Source: Cymbidium sinense
Taxonomy: Eukaryota > Streptophyta > Magnoliopsida > Asparagales > Orchidaceae
NCBI GenBank assembly: GCA_021442155.1
Contig: CM038214.1
Coordinates: 55,212,514-55,276,513 of the forward strand
DNA: 64,000 bases
Reading direction: 5' to 3'
Below, one piece after another: positions 13,050 through 26,525 of this stretch. The position numbers were made by a program, and so were the translations under genes. The notes below the pieces were generated by a model, which was given only the letters and a program-made list of their open reading frames with translations, ran no database searches and was not told the origin of the DNA. Within the stretch, counting starts at the first letter, position 1. The number at the start of each line of letters is the position of its first letter.

Positions 13050-15639
13050 AGAACTATTGACCTAATTTTTAGTGAGGTTAACATACACACCTCTTCAGTT
13101 GTAGGGATCTTATTATAGCAATAGGGCTCCCTCACTTGGAGCCTTAAGACACTCTTAATGACTATAAGGACACCAATATCAACCCAAAACCAATAAGATT
13201 GAGCCATAAGAGCTAGCTCAACAAGGCTAGTGGTGCCCCACCTAGCATTTATTACCTACCCTAGGCTAAACCATATTAAACAAAACCAATCCCAACATTA
13301 AACCCAATCTCACCAAGTAAAAACCCAACATAATTTGTTTCTAAATGGGCTAATTAGGTCACCTAGCCAAACTTAACCCATTAGAATCAATTAAGTCACA
13401 TTAACCTAAATACAAAATAATGCCAAATTTATTAAAACTAATTAACCCAAACATTTCCAAAAGAATCACACCAAATTGATGCCTAATTGAAGTACAAATT
13501 GTTAAGTAGCATAGCCCTACTTATTTATACCTTAATGGGCTAAATTCAAATTAAATCAAAGTCACTTGAAATCAACCATACCCAAGGCTTTAGAAACACT
13601 AACCAAAAATATTTGAGGCCTAATTGGGGTCAATTTGTTCACTTAGCCCAAGTGGACCCAATTAAACCATATAGGATCAAAATCAAATTAAACCCAATCC
13701 AAGTTGAGTTGGTCCAAACTAAATCCTTGGAATCAACACACATGTGCAACTAAATAAAACCCATGTCAAATTAAGACCTAATTTAGTCAATTGGTTTATT
13801 TGGCCTAAATGAACAAAAATAAGTTGAAGTTCTCAATCAAATCCCATTAAAAACAAAAAAAATTGAATTAGAAGCCAAAATAAATCTAAGATAATTCACA
13901 TAAAAATGAATTTAAGATGACCTAGGATGAATTATATAAATTGAAACTAACAATAATCCACTTAAAATTTCAATAAAGCAATTCAATTATTCAAAGGTTA
14001 ACCTATACAAATCATTAAACTTAACTAACTATATTACATACCAAACTTTACTGAAATTAATATTGACCAAATTGATTAACCATTGAAATAAATATAATTA
14101 AAAGTATCTTGAATCAAATTCAAACTCAAATAAGTGATCAATGGATTGGAAACAAACCTAATGCAAAACTAACATAAATAATTCCTAACCAAATTACCTC
14201 AAACTAAAGTAAATTAAGATTTAAGCCAATTAAATTGAAATTGAAGCTAAATAAATAATCAAATAATGATCACACATAATTGTAGTAGTTTAAACTAAAA
14301 TGCACTCTAGTTAAACAAATTAAAGAAAAATTCAAGTTAATTAGGCTACAATTAACTTTACTCTAAGTGAAATAATTTTATGTAAGCTAAAATCAAATTG
14401 GTTTAATGGCTTTATTCATCCAAACCTTTATTGAGTCAATATTGTGCAAAGAAAACCATAATAGTTGAGCCATGCTACCAAGCTAAATGTGTGGGTAATC
14501 ACACATGTATATACACATGAGTCAAACTAATCAACATAGGCACACACATGTGAGCTAGCCGAATCTTAAGGTAACATCCCCATTGGCTATGATTTAATAT
14601 GATAACCTTACCACATAAGCCATAAGCCAACAAAACCCATCTACAAAATTAGTGTGGGTGCTTTGGGAAAAAAGCATCTTTCCTTTATTTTCTAATCTAT
14701 AATTCATGGTGTGAACTTCCCCAACTACCTCTTGATCTCACTGCCCAAACCTACAATTAAATCCTCCAGTCTATAAATCACTTTTTTTAAGCTTCCCAGA
14801 CTTCAAAATCAGTCCACCATAGCTTCCTCCCTTGCCAAAACTAACAAAGCTCACTACATTAAGCTTATACTAAACATAGACATGGTTTGACCTAGCACCA
14901 ATCTTACCTCCAAAACACTCCCAATTCCCATTTGAACTTCTTAACCTCACCTATTCAATACACACAAGCCATAAAACTGAGAGCTACTCCCCTTAAATTA
15001 ATCTTTTGAACATGTTTTTTAGAGCTTCTTTAGCAAAAATAAAACTTCTCCCTCCATCCCTAAGCAGGCAAGCATAGAGTTTAATTAAGAGCTGGCAAGA
15101 GGTGATAGATCTTAGTTCACACAATAAAGCTGTGTATTTTTGAAATGAAGCTATCTCATGTGAGTGAGCCATCAAACATAGTTGCATTGAGGTAAATCCC
15201 ACATCCTTAGCTTAGCTAAATAGGTGTTGATGGTTTATGAACTAAACATGCCTGACATTAGGATCCAAATAATAAAAATCTTGCTTTCTTCCTCTTGATT
15301 CTTTTGAAAGTGCATTCATATCATTTTGTTGTCAGAATCTCTTAGATCATCATCATGTTGGTGAATGGTTGTGGGTTTATGTGAGAGGAAGGGGATGACC
15401 TTATAACTATACGATAATGGGTTTGAATATTAAATCAAAACTTGTTTGCCCCAAACTATTGAGTGAAAACCATTAAGAGCTATACATTACATACTAGCAT
15501 CCAAGTGCACCAAGCGCACTATTTAGCTAGTCCATTGAATGCTTACTGCATGTAAAGTGCACTAAAAAAAGGATAAATTGGTTAACAAGGTTCAATTACA
15601 TCATCAAAATTTGTGAAAAATTATAACAAATGTAAGGAA

Positions 15640-18060
15640 ATAAGAAAATATAAATAAAAGCCTTATGAGCTTAGGAAACAAAGGAGAACCCAAGAAAAAT
15701 AAATGCACAAAAATTAACTCCTCAGTTTGTGAGTAATTAGACTTTATTTAAAATGTTATATTTGAAACTAATATCAACATATATGCCCAAATAGCATGAA
15801 AATTTTATGGAGTGTTTATGATGGTATTCTCCATCTCTAGTAAAAATTTTATTTTTTAGCTGCATAAATAACTAGTTATAAATTTTTAAACACAAATAAT
15901 AGGAAAGCATTTAATAAATTATTTAGAAATTATAAAAACCTTATAAAATGTAATTCTAGCTCAAGAAAAATTTTATTAATAGGAAGAAGTTTGATAAAAT
16001 GATTGGGATCTTTGATCTTGATTAAATAAAAAATCTTCAAATTTAGGGTTCATTAAATCCTAAATAATCACATAAATGAACTTGAACTTTGAAAATTCAT
16101 AATAAATCATCCAATAATCTAAAAAAAATGTAAGTGACCTCTCATTAGAAATGGATTTTAGAGAAGAATATTAGAAAAATAAAACTTTTAATCCTTTGTG
16201 AATATTTTGAGATTAATTTGCGATTAATTGACAAATGTATTTTTTAAAATTAACTCTAAAATACTTACTTAAATGACTTGAAATTTTTATGGAGTATTTT
16301 TTTATGATGTTTTCTACCACCCTAAAATTTTATATAATTTGGCTGTGTAGACTAAAAGTGATATATTTAGACCACCAAATAATTCAACTCACTTAATAAT
16401 TAATAAAAAAATTAAAATCAAAATTGTATTTTAATAATTTAACATATTTACATAATATACATGAACTTAAAAAATCATTAAGACCTCTGATTGTAGTTAA
16501 ACCAAAAAATCACCATGATTAGGGTTAATTGGAAATCTTTTAAATCAATTAAAACTTTAAAAAATCATAACTAATTAGATAAAATTTTGAAAACTTCAAA
16601 TAACCATTTTTGTGCTCAACATATAGAGAGGAATTCAATGAAATCAAAAGTCCAATTGGTATTGGGTATTTTAAGAGTAATTTGCTAATTATTAAAATTT
16701 TAATTAACATAATTAGTCATAAAATATATGCCCAAATATTCTAAAATTTTTTGGGTATAGTTTGTATATGATTATACATCTGTGTGATTTTCTTGAAAAT
16801 TTTTAGGCTTATGCTTAATGATTTGTTAAGACCTTAGGGTTAATTCAAGAGATTAATTAATTAATTAATTCTAAAATTTAGAAAATCATAAATTGACATC
16901 TTAAAACTTAAAGTCATTTATTGAGAAGAGAGGGGTCATGGGAAAACTATCAATTTATTATAACCACTCTTAATTACACTAATCAATTTAATTAGGCTTA
17001 CTTATTCACATTCAATGATTAATTAATCCCTTAAATTAGGAATCTTATTTGTGGCATACTCTAAGTTTAGATGATATGAGAATCTTATGATTAATCTAGG
17101 GTTGATGAAAATACTTAGAAGAATTTTCATGATATTTTGGTTTGAAATAACACATGTATTTTTGAAATTATTCGTAAGTGATTACTTAGTGTTTAAGAAA
17201 TTATAAAATTGCATAAATTTTGTGAATCAATTTATAGATCATGTAATGTGTGCTTCTCAGTGGCATTAATTAGAGGAAACATCCTTGCATATATATTAAA
17301 TCATTCTAATATTATCAGTATTCCTCATAAGTAATAATTAATTAACTTAAGTAATAACTAATTATAATAATCAATAATTAATTAAATTAATTAATTATTA
17401 ATTATTAAATAATACTAAAATCCCCAAATCTTTATAGAATGTCTTTAAGATTACCCTTGACGTAACAATCCCATGAAATTTAGTTGATTAAACTTAGTAG
17501 ACTTAATTTTAAATGCATATGTATTTATTTTAATGTTAAAATTCAAATAATTACCATTAAATTTAGAAAATTCATAATAAATTGAATAAATAGAAAGGAC
17601 ATAACAAAAATTAAAATTGAGCTATTTTGAATATTAATATATTTTACATCATTTAAATATTTAAATAAGTTTAATAAATCACAAAAAAATAAGTTAAGCT
17701 CTAAATGACATGAAAGTTTAATAAGAGTGTTAACACTCCATCTTTAACACCCTTATAAAGTTTCTTGATCTTATGAGTTTTATTCTAATTTTAAATATTT
17801 TTTAATTCATAACTAATAAAATAGTTAAAGAAAATTCAAATTAATTAGATTTAGTCCCAAATGTTTATGAGATTTTCCTCTGAAGTTCGCCAACTTCAAA
17901 TAGTATTTACAAGTTTGGGAGTGACTTTGATTATAATTTGATATTTTTTTTGTCTCTTTTAATAATAATTTATAATCAATTAAAAATCATGATGTAATCT
18001 ATAAGATATTTTCTTAATGGTAAGACATACTTCATATGATAATAAAAATATTTGAGGTTG
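15640..18060. repeat. AT-rich region with degenerate ~470-bp repeats
   Basis: Words of the type ATGAAAATTTTATGGAGT, then TATGATG and CTCCATC, recur in diverged form near 15795, 16280, 16735 and 17710. Between them are AATTAACTCTAAAATAC-like sequences and TTAATTAATTAATTAA runs. The spacing of roughly 460-490 bp between the first three suggests an old tandem array. No coding features. Only seen inside copy C. Confidence 0.45.
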
Positions 18061-18140
18061 AATGGATCACCGCGTTGAACTTAAGTAAAAAAACACTTCA
18101 TTATTGATTAACTAAAAAAACTTAAAAATAACTACTTATA

Positions 18141-18186
18141 CTATTAGGGTGAACCCCCATCTTTATTGGAGTGTTCACCCTATTAG
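18141..18186. repeat. Perfect-looking inverted repeat (hairpin)
   Basis: CTATTAGGGTGAAC (18141-18154) pairs with GTTCACCCTATTAG (18173-18186), with one mismatch across 14 bases and an 18-base loop. It sits in copy C in AT-rich surroundings. It could be the remnant of a short foldback element or a chance product of local duplication. Confidence 0.7.
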
Positions 18187-18960
18187 GACTAGGGTGAAAA
18201 GAAGAGTGGCTCTACCCATGTGGGGCCTACTTTTCTTCTCACTCTTTAAATATTAAATCCAATGCAAAAGTAAATCAAATTATGACTTAAAATTCATCAT
18301 CAAGTCACCATCACTTAAGTTGAAGCCATCTAATGATAATAAATTAAATATCTTTTCTTTTAAACTATAACTTAAATATCAAAGCCTTTGTTGTAACCAC
18401 ACAGACATTAGTTTGATAGGTCACTGATTCTAAAATTAGGTTGACTTGTGATTTATTGTGGTGTATTGATTTTCTTATTTTATGATGTATTAATTTAAAC
18501 TAGATGTTAGGATTGTATGTACATAAAGTAAATGCTAGTGTGATATTTATTAGACTATTATATTTTTATTGTAGGGGATTATCTTTAATAAAATGGGTCA
18601 CCATAATGAAATTAAAGCTGATAAGTTTTTCTTAGTGCTATTTACCTAAGCCTCTTATCATAGCCCATTATGAAAGGTGGGCCCAATACGCACTAGTCCC
18701 AAGCCCCATTGTATGAAATATAACTACTTAACTGTGTATGTGTTTTAGCTAACCACTATTTTGTAAGTTTACTTTAAGATTTTATTTTGGAATTTTAAAT
18801 TGTAATTTGCACTTGAACTAAGTTAAAGTCATGGAGTTTAGGATGAGTAGTGGCTAGAAGACATGAACTTTGGAGATCCTATGAAGATTGAAGTACTCAC
18901 CATAAGGATAAAAATAAAGACCTCTATTGCCTTCTCTTTTGTTTACTTAGTTCTAGGCTG

Positions 18961-19040
18961 AGCTTTTTATGAGAAGAGCTTGACTACCCATTTTCATTTT
19001 GTTCTAGGGTGTATAGTGAAACCTAGCCACACCAGCCTTT
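18961..19040 (+). promoter_or_regulatory. Decayed core-promoter-like motif, copy C
   Basis: The GACTACCCATTTTCATTTT stretch and GGGTGTATAGTGAAACC of the family motif are present, but the TTGTATAAGGG part has become TTTTTATGAGAAG. Position relative to the LTR end (about 1.35 kb) matches the other copies. Confidence 0.4.
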
Positions 19041-20345
19041 TCATATTAATTTGATTAATTGATGATGTGCTTACTTTAGATTGCATGTTTTTTTAGGTTT
19101 ATTTTATATGATGTTTTGTTGTTAGATTGCTTAGACCCACGTCTAGGCTCTTTAGGGAAAATTTTTTCCACATAATTTATTTAACCAATGTAAAATAAAA
19201 ATAATATAATTCATAATAAGTCTTATCCATAAATACTAAAATAAATTAGAAACCTTTAAAACTTGTAAACCATGCTACATATTTATTCATCTCACTTGCA
19301 TTACACCCTTCTCCCACTATAGATCATCAAAGCCACATACTTGGGGAATTCTACCTTCAATTATGAATTTAGTACATAGCTACTTTCATACCATGCATGT
19401 AGGCATAATTGTATACCCAAGCATCTATATGAATTTGGTGTCAAAAATGTATAAAGGTTGAAAATTTTATCATTATTTATAAAATTTTTTCATACAAATC
19501 ATGGTCTTAGAATTTAGGGAGTGAGTTTAGCTTCTTAAACTTCAACACTAATTAATAATATCATAACATCCAAATTTTCTATTTTACATTACATATAACT
19601 TACCACATGGATTTAAAACATAGGAAGTGTTAGTTGGCAGCTTATATAAGAGGGTAATAAGTCCAAAAGAGTTTGGATGTGTTAATTGTCCTTAGTAGGG
19701 AGTGAACCAATGCATCTAAAATTTTTTCTCATTGGACTAGGTCAACCTTTTAGCTTGTATTAAAGTGCCTTTATTTAGGATCTCAGGTATAAGTCCTTAC
19801 TTTTTAAGCATTATAATAATCTTGTGCTATTAAGATATAATCTATAATATTCTAATAATTTATTAACTTAAAATAAAAATGATTATTCATTTCAAAAATA
19901 TATAGCCCATTTATAGGTTAGACTAAAGTGCTTATAGGTTTACAATTATCCAAGAAATTCTTACTAATCTTCTTTTGGAATCCAAAAAGAATTATTTTCA
20001 TTTGAGTTATTCTATTTAATTACTAAAATTTAGAAATCTTTAATTTGAACATTAAAATCTATAGAGATAATAATTGATTACTTTGATCAAAAATTTTTTT
20101 AGGAGACTCCTCTTAGGATGTAATTAACTATGGGGTATTGCCCTTATAAGGAACTTGTACATAATTCACCCATGTAAGGTTTGGAGAAAATCTCTAGTAC
20201 ATATAAACTCATCAGCTTTAGTAGTCATTAGTAAGTGATTGAATCTATCCTAGAGTGATATCTTTACCTTTTAGGGTAGTACATCATTCCTTGATTTCAT
20301 ATTTGATAACCTAAATAAAAACCCCATGATCCATGTAGTGTCATC

Positions 20346-21834
20346 ATCAAATTTTTTAATCACCATAAGAACACCCTTTCCTAAGTCTTTTATAAGCTCT
20401 CTCATGTTTAAGTTTAAAAGGATAGGCTACCCAAAATGATATTTATTGGGAGGATGGTAAATAATAATTAAAAATAATTAATAAAATGTTTCAATCATAT
20501 TATATAATTTGACATCACATTGTATAATTAATTCAATTTTTTTCTATTTACCAAAATTTGATGATATGGTCATCTCAATCGACACCATAATCATGTTATA
20601 CAACTAGGGTTGTATTATTGCTTTTTTCTTCTTATGCTTGTAAAATCTCATTGTTTAATATGAATTCAATAAGACAAAGTTCTTTTCATAGGATACATCT
20701 AATTTAAGATTCAAATAGGATAATTATCAAATAAATTCATAGTATGTGATATACATCATAATGAAAGATCAATCAAGTTAGGCAAAATTATAATTAATCA
20801 ATTTAATCTTGGGGTTCAAAAATAATTAATAAAAATGGACAATCATATAATATGATTATATACTATATAATATACTTAGTTCAATTTTGACAATATTGGA
20901 GTTAACCGACTTAATTGTTTTTGTTAAAATTATTTAACAAAAATGATGAATCATCCAATATGATATAAATCATACAATATGATTTTCAAACAAAATTTTT
21001 TATTTTATATTCTCTCAAGTTTGTGTGTGTGTTTGGTTATTTTTCATCATTATTATGCTAATTACATGAAGATAAAATATAATATTATTACAAGAATAAT
21101 AATAATAATATAACCTTGACTCTACTTATGTGTTTTGATTTTAATTGTTCATCATTTGAAGTTTTCATGGGTGCTTCCTTTATCTAACTCTTGAAAACAA
21201 CCACTATTCGTGCACTTAAAGTCAATTTCATTTTGCTACATATTTATAATACTTGTATTGAAAGTTTATCACAACCTACTCACACAACTAATTAGTAAAG
21301 ATACATGTTTAACCATAAATCTTTGCTACATCAAAATTGAGAATACATGTGAATGCTCACAAAGTTAATGAAAGTTTCATTTTTTGATGATGTAAATATT
21401 TTTTGTTGGTTTGAGAAATTAAAAAGTAAAAGAAAATTGAGATAAATCTTCAATTTATGCCCCATAAAAATATGCAATGGATGAATTCATATTTATGCAA
21501 ATATGTAAAGAGTGAAAAAATATGTAATCCATGCAAAGAACTAAAAAATATGTAAAATATAGGAGACGTCTCAAACAATCCAAAAAACACTGGTTTTCTC
21601 CCCCTTTTGACATATCAAAAAGGGTTGAAGTGAAAAGATGAATAAGAGTAAAAATATACATACAAACACTATAGGAGCAAAGGCACATTTGTGAATTAAG
21701 TCAAGCATATTTTTCCTAAAATAGTTTTAACACACATACTTATAAAATAAGCATACTTAGAATGGTCAATTAATGATTGTATGGTATGTTTAATAATGAT
21801 ATTCTAATTACCTTATAATTTTTATGTTATATGC
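20346..21834. other. AT-rich spacer between copies C and D
   Basis: Non-coding, very AT-rich. It holds AATCATACAATATGATT (about 20968-20984), a short foldback also present at 28519-28535 in the next spacer, and related TATAATATGATTATA words near 20850. On the minus strand at 21591-21612 is a copia-type polypurine tract candidate. It follows the 3' end of a giant LTR and may be a worn internal region of an element. I cannot show this. Confidence 0.4.
21591..21612 (-). other. Polypurine-tract-like motif (copia type)
   Basis: On the minus strand: TGTCAAAAGGGGGAGAAAAC. Plant copia elements of the SIRE group typically end their internal region with a similar CAAAAGGGGGAGA stretch just before the 3' LTR. 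No matching copia RNase H or LTR could be recognised nearby, so this is a lone signature. The small minus ORF covering it (21455-21688) is not a gene I recognise. Confidence 0.35.
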
Positions 21835-22779
21835 ATGTTGACCTCATTTTTAGAATGAGCTCTCAACCCCTCCTTCTTAGACATAGGACTTCTCTTAGAC
21901 TTTAGGAATTCCTTGGACTTAAGACCCATCTAGTGATTAGGTGGACACTCAACCTAGCCCTAGAGACTTAGAAGAGTTAGCCATAAAATAGTCATGCCTT
22001 AGGGGTGTTAGGAAAATTTGCCTACCCTTAGCTTGAACCATTCCTCACCTTCCTTCCTTTAAGTCAAATTCCAAATCAATCCTAATTGATTTTCTCAAAC
22101 TCCAAATTAACTTATTTGATTTTCGCCAAACTCAAATCAATTCCATGATTGAAATCCATGATTGAAACCCATGACTGAAATTCCAAATTTCAAATATTTC
22201 CTAAGTCCTTAATTCCCTCTTAAGGACTTAGCGTAAATCATCTTCAAACCAATTCAAGCTGATGAGATTTTCTCATAACTCATTTATATTCTCATTCATA
22301 TTCACATATATAAATGAAATATAAATTCAAATCAAGCAAACTAAATCCAAAATTCAAAATCAATTCACTAAATCTTTTCTAAATGCTTAATTTCCCTCAT
22401 AAGGACTTAGCCTAGATCATGATCAAATCACTTCAAATCCTTGAAATTTTCTCATAACCCATTTATATTCTCATTTATATTCATATATATAAATGAAATA
22501 TAAATTCAAACAAACAAAACCAATTCCATAAATCAAACTCAAATATACTCAAAATCCAACCTAAGCCTTTCAAGTCAAATTCTTGAATTTAGCCAAATCA
22601 ACTTCAAATCAAGCCAAACTCTTGATTTTCCTTCATGATTCAATCAATCCTTCAATCATGAATCCAAATATAAATACAAACTTCAATCATTTAACCAAAA
22701 CTCAATTCAAAAATCAAACCCCAAATTCATTCATATTATTCCTTTGACTTGCAAATGGATTTATATTTCAATCATAAGT

Positions 22780-23800
22780 CCATATACAAGTTCAATCAAA
22801 CTCAAATCAAGCTTTGACCATTTGACCCACTTACTTGACCCAAAGTGACCTAAAGTACCCTTATGAGCCAAATTCTAATCCTAACCAAATTGGATTAAAC
22901 TAAGCCCATCTATGCCTCTTATCATGATCAACAATCATCATGAGATGATCAATCAATCAAATTGGGTCAAACTAAGTCAAACTTAAGGGTTGACCAAGTC
23001 AACACTTAGCCAAAATGAAACCTAACATAGCCAAAATCCACCATAGGCCAAATTGATTAAAACCATTGATCAAGACTCATTCATGATCAATGTTTGAACT
23101 TAGTCAATATTTGAGCCTAACCTAATTGGCCACTTGACCCAAGTTGATGACCTAAAAAGTCAAAATGTGTCAAAACTTGATCTAAGCCAAATTGATTGAA
23201 AATGGGTCAAGTTCATCCCAAATCACTTGTTAACTTGACCAAAGCCTCAATTGGCCAACTAGATCTAACCTTGCCCAATTGACCTTGAACCCAACTTGAC
23301 CTAAAGGGTCATGTTGAGCTAAATTCAAACTTAACTAAAAATGATTGGAAAAAAAAGACTCCAATCCACTTAATATGACCAACCAAACCTAAACCTACGC
23401 TTGAACTAGCTCAAATAGGTCAAATGGGTCAATTTGGTCAACTTGACCCATTGACCTAAACGAAGTCTCATGAACCAAATTCAAACCTAAACCAAATTGA
23501 ATCAAACCAAAGCCACCAAAACATTTCAAAGGTCATATGAACTTGAACTTGGTTTGACCAATTTGACCATTTGGTCAACTTGACCAAAGTTGACCCATTT
23601 TGACCTAAATGGGTCAACATGAGCCAAACCATACCAAATGAACTCCAAATCTAATGAAACTTGGTCAAACCTATTTTCTCAACATACCAAACATACCCAA
23701 ATTCAAAAAGCATCCAAATGAACCTTTTACCCCTAGTCCATAGTGTAAAATTTGACTAATTCCACTTAGAATTTGGTCAAATTCTCTTCATGCCTACTTG
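22780..23800. repeat. TTGACC (W-box core)-rich block of copy D
   Basis: At least ten TTGACC hexamers are readable on the plus strand between about 23100 and 23640, with more GGTCAA words on the other strand. They include the run TTTGACCAATTTGACCATTT and the nearby CAACTTGACCAAAGTTGACC. There is no strict period. It is the counterpart of the TTGGGTCAA blocks of copies A, C, E and F. Confidence 0.75.
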
Positions 23801-25108
23801 ATACTCTCTTAATAGATCAAGTGAACACTAGAGAGGATGGTGCACCCAACCCAATGGGTTTGGGTCTACCCAACTTAACCCAATGGCCAAATCAACCATG
23901 TGCATATAAATGGACACATGAGAATCTTCCTTACACCCCTGGTGCTAATAATGCATTACTCACTTATTTTCCTTTCATCATATGTGCATGTGAAAATTGG
24001 ATAAGAAACCACTTTTCAACTTAATGAAAATCATGCATCATAAACATTCAAATTTTCTAAAGTAACTTACTTAGCATGCATCATAAAGTGTGCTAAACAT
24101 TCTCATTTTGTATGTATAGATATGCTTAGATCCATTCATATGCATATTATACATGTTGGGAAATAAATGAAGTGATGTGTGTTTGTGAATTTAATTCACT
24201 TTACTTAATCTCAAAATGCCTTTCTTTTGAATAGGTTTGATTAGAGTTCATCTAAACTTAGGATTAATTAAAACACATAATAAAACACTCACCAAATAAA
24301 ATTAAAACATGAATCCACTTTAAAAATTACTTAGGTTAGGGAAGGAAGAGGAGTTCTCTTCTCTTTCCTTCTTTATAACTTAGTAATTATATTGATTCAC
24401 TTGAACTTAATAAAAAAACAAAATAAAATCAACCCAAAATAATTAAATCACTTAAATGAAACCATCCTCTATGTTAAACACCCTTTACACTTAGAAAACT
24501 CTAACTTAAAATCATAGCTAAGCATACCACACAAACCTTAAAAGCACACAGTTAGGATGGTGCATGGTTTGATGTTTGCTTTTGTGATGTAATATTTTAG
24601 ACTGGATGTTAGGGTGAATGTGCATAGATTAAATGGTAAGATGATCTTAGTCTAACTATTATTTTATGCAGGGGATTGTGCTTAAGGGGCGCTGTAATAA
24701 ATAAAAATTACAAATGCTTTTGCTGTGTAGGTGCTTATACCCCCAAGCATAATCCAATAGGCCAGGTGGACTTAGTCACCCATGTGTGGGGTGTTAAGTC
24801 CAATATACATGCTTGTATGGTTTGTTTTAGCTAATCTTTATTTTTCAAGTGTTAGTTAGATTTCCTTTTTTCCCTTTTCATGTTATTTCTTGCAATTAGG
24901 ATTTTGGAATGATTGTTATGGGGATTAGGATGAGCATTAGTTATAAGGCTTTATTATGTACCATGTAAAGCCTTTAGAGCATCCACCTTCCAACCATCTA
25001 AAAGAAAAAACCAAAGAAGAAAGAAGAAAAGAAGAATGAAGAAATGAAGCTTGACAACCCCCATAATAATGAATTCCTTGATTAATTATATTTAATTCAT
25101 TTGTAATC

Positions 25109-25184
25109 CAGGTGTATAAGGGTAGAGCTCAACACCCTATTTATTTTTCAGGTTTGTGCGGTGGTGCCCGACCACAATTGGCCT
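25109..25184 (+). promoter_or_regulatory. Conserved core-promoter-like motif, copy D
   Basis: AGGTGTATAAGGGTAGAGCT, then the pyrimidine stretch TTATTTTTC, then GTGCGGTGGTGCCCGACCAC and TTGGCC. It lies about 1.35 kb before the copy's 3' end, as in the other copies. Confidence 0.5.
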
Positions 25185-26525
25185 CTTATTCTTTTGTAAT
25201 TAGCTTTATAAATTGATCGATGATTTGTTTAGCTTGTGCATTAAGTGGAATCCTTTTCCTAGTTTATTCCTTGCTTTATGTATGACCTGGATGATGATTA
25301 GGCTCTTAGAAAAAAAATAAATCTTCTACCAAATTTAATAATTCAAAATTAAAATAAAGAACTCATAACCTCACCTAAAGCTTAGGCTTAAAATTAAGAT
25401 AAAAGAATTAGCAACCCCTTAGTTGGATGAGTATTTATAAGATCATGCATAAATGTATCTTGCTTCACTCTTGATTGGAGGGCTTCCACCTTTGCCAGAG
25501 AAAATTGGCTTGACCTTTAAGAGCCATGGTGGAAACACACCTCCTCCCTTCTAGCTGATTTTGGCCAATAACCTTACTTCTCATGCATTAGGTATATGAA
25601 TCCTATTAGCCCAAGTCAAAATATTTGTCCAAAAATGAAAATAAATTGTATTATGAATTGCATTAGATTTAGGTCATTACTCATTTCGTACATGATCTGG
25701 TCTCTTTAGGGAGTGAGTTTAAGGACTTAGTCTCCTTCTAAATAAATAACAGCCTAACTATCTTGCATAATGCATATGACTTGCCTTCATGAATTTAAAA
25801 TTATAGGAAGAATTAGTTGGCGGCCACCCCCAGGCGGTTGTAAGTCCAAGTAGTTGGGTGGTTTGTCCTCTCTTGTGGAGGCAAACCAAATACCCATTTT
25901 TGACTTAGATTTAGGTTGTGCTTTTGACCTCGTTAAAGCTCCCTAGATTTAGGTTCTGAGGTTGCTTCTCCTCTTTGTGGGCCATAAGCATAAATCCTCA
26001 CCTCTTAGGCATTTCCATAATCTTGTGTTGTGGAATCATAAGCCCTAAATTTCTAATAAAAAATTCAACTCAAATAAATTAAATCAATTTAAAAAATGTA
26101 AAGCCCAATCATAAGATAGTTTTAAAATGCTCTAGGTTTTAGCATCGCATCTCTATTTATCTTCATTTGGATTGATAATAACTTTCTCTTTGATCAATCT
26201 CATTTGATCTTCAAAATGAACTAATCGATTGATACCTATTGAAATCTTTAGAGACAATCATTTACCTTAATCGAGTTTTCCTATGGAATCCCATTCCTTA
26301 GGATGTAATTAACTATGGGGCTTGCCCTATAGAGAACTTTTAAATTTATTTAAAGTAGGGAAGAATCTTTGGTATACCTTGAAGTCCCAACATCCTTAGG
26401 AGTCCTTATTTTGGTGATTAGGTCCATTGTAGGGTGGTGATTTCTATCTTTCAAGATGGTACACCTCTCCTCAATGTCGTACTCGATCACCCTAATAAGT
26501 ACATCTACGGATCTACGTGGCATCC

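Larger units (their letters stand above)
13050..20345 (+). mobile_element. Giant LTR-like unit, copy C (near full length)
   Basis: Plus-oriented and about 7.3 kb. It starts near TTTAGTGAGGTTAACAT (about 13060), passes through the AACCCAA/TTGACC-rich tail block (13200-14400), a CACATGTGAGCTAGCC region (about 14540), the AT-rich middle with degenerate repeats (15640-18060), the decayed promoter motif (18961-19040) and the U5-like block (AGGATGTAATTAACTATGGG, about 20104), and ends at CATGTAGTGTCATC (about 20330). Order and orientation are the reverse complement of copies A, E and F. It is longer than the others because of the AT-rich middle. The ORF at 14993-15202 (minus) is not conserved in other copies and is left out. 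Confidence 0.65.
21835..26525 (+). mobile_element. Giant LTR-like unit, copy D
   Basis: Plus-oriented, shortened by loss of much of the AT-rich middle. It starts near GTTGACCTCATTTTTAG (about 21838), has a segmental repeat at 22250-22330 and 22430-22510 (both with CTCATAAC, CATTTATATTCTCATT and ATAAATGAAATATAAATTC), the TTGACC-rich block (22780-23800), the GGGGATTAGGATGAGCATTAG region (about 24920), the promoter motif (25109-25184), the U5-like block (AGGATGTAATTAACTATGGG, about 26310) and an end near CTACGTGGCATCC (about 26514). Plus ORF 23773-24024 lies at the edge of the TTGACC block and has no coding features. Confidence 0.65.
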
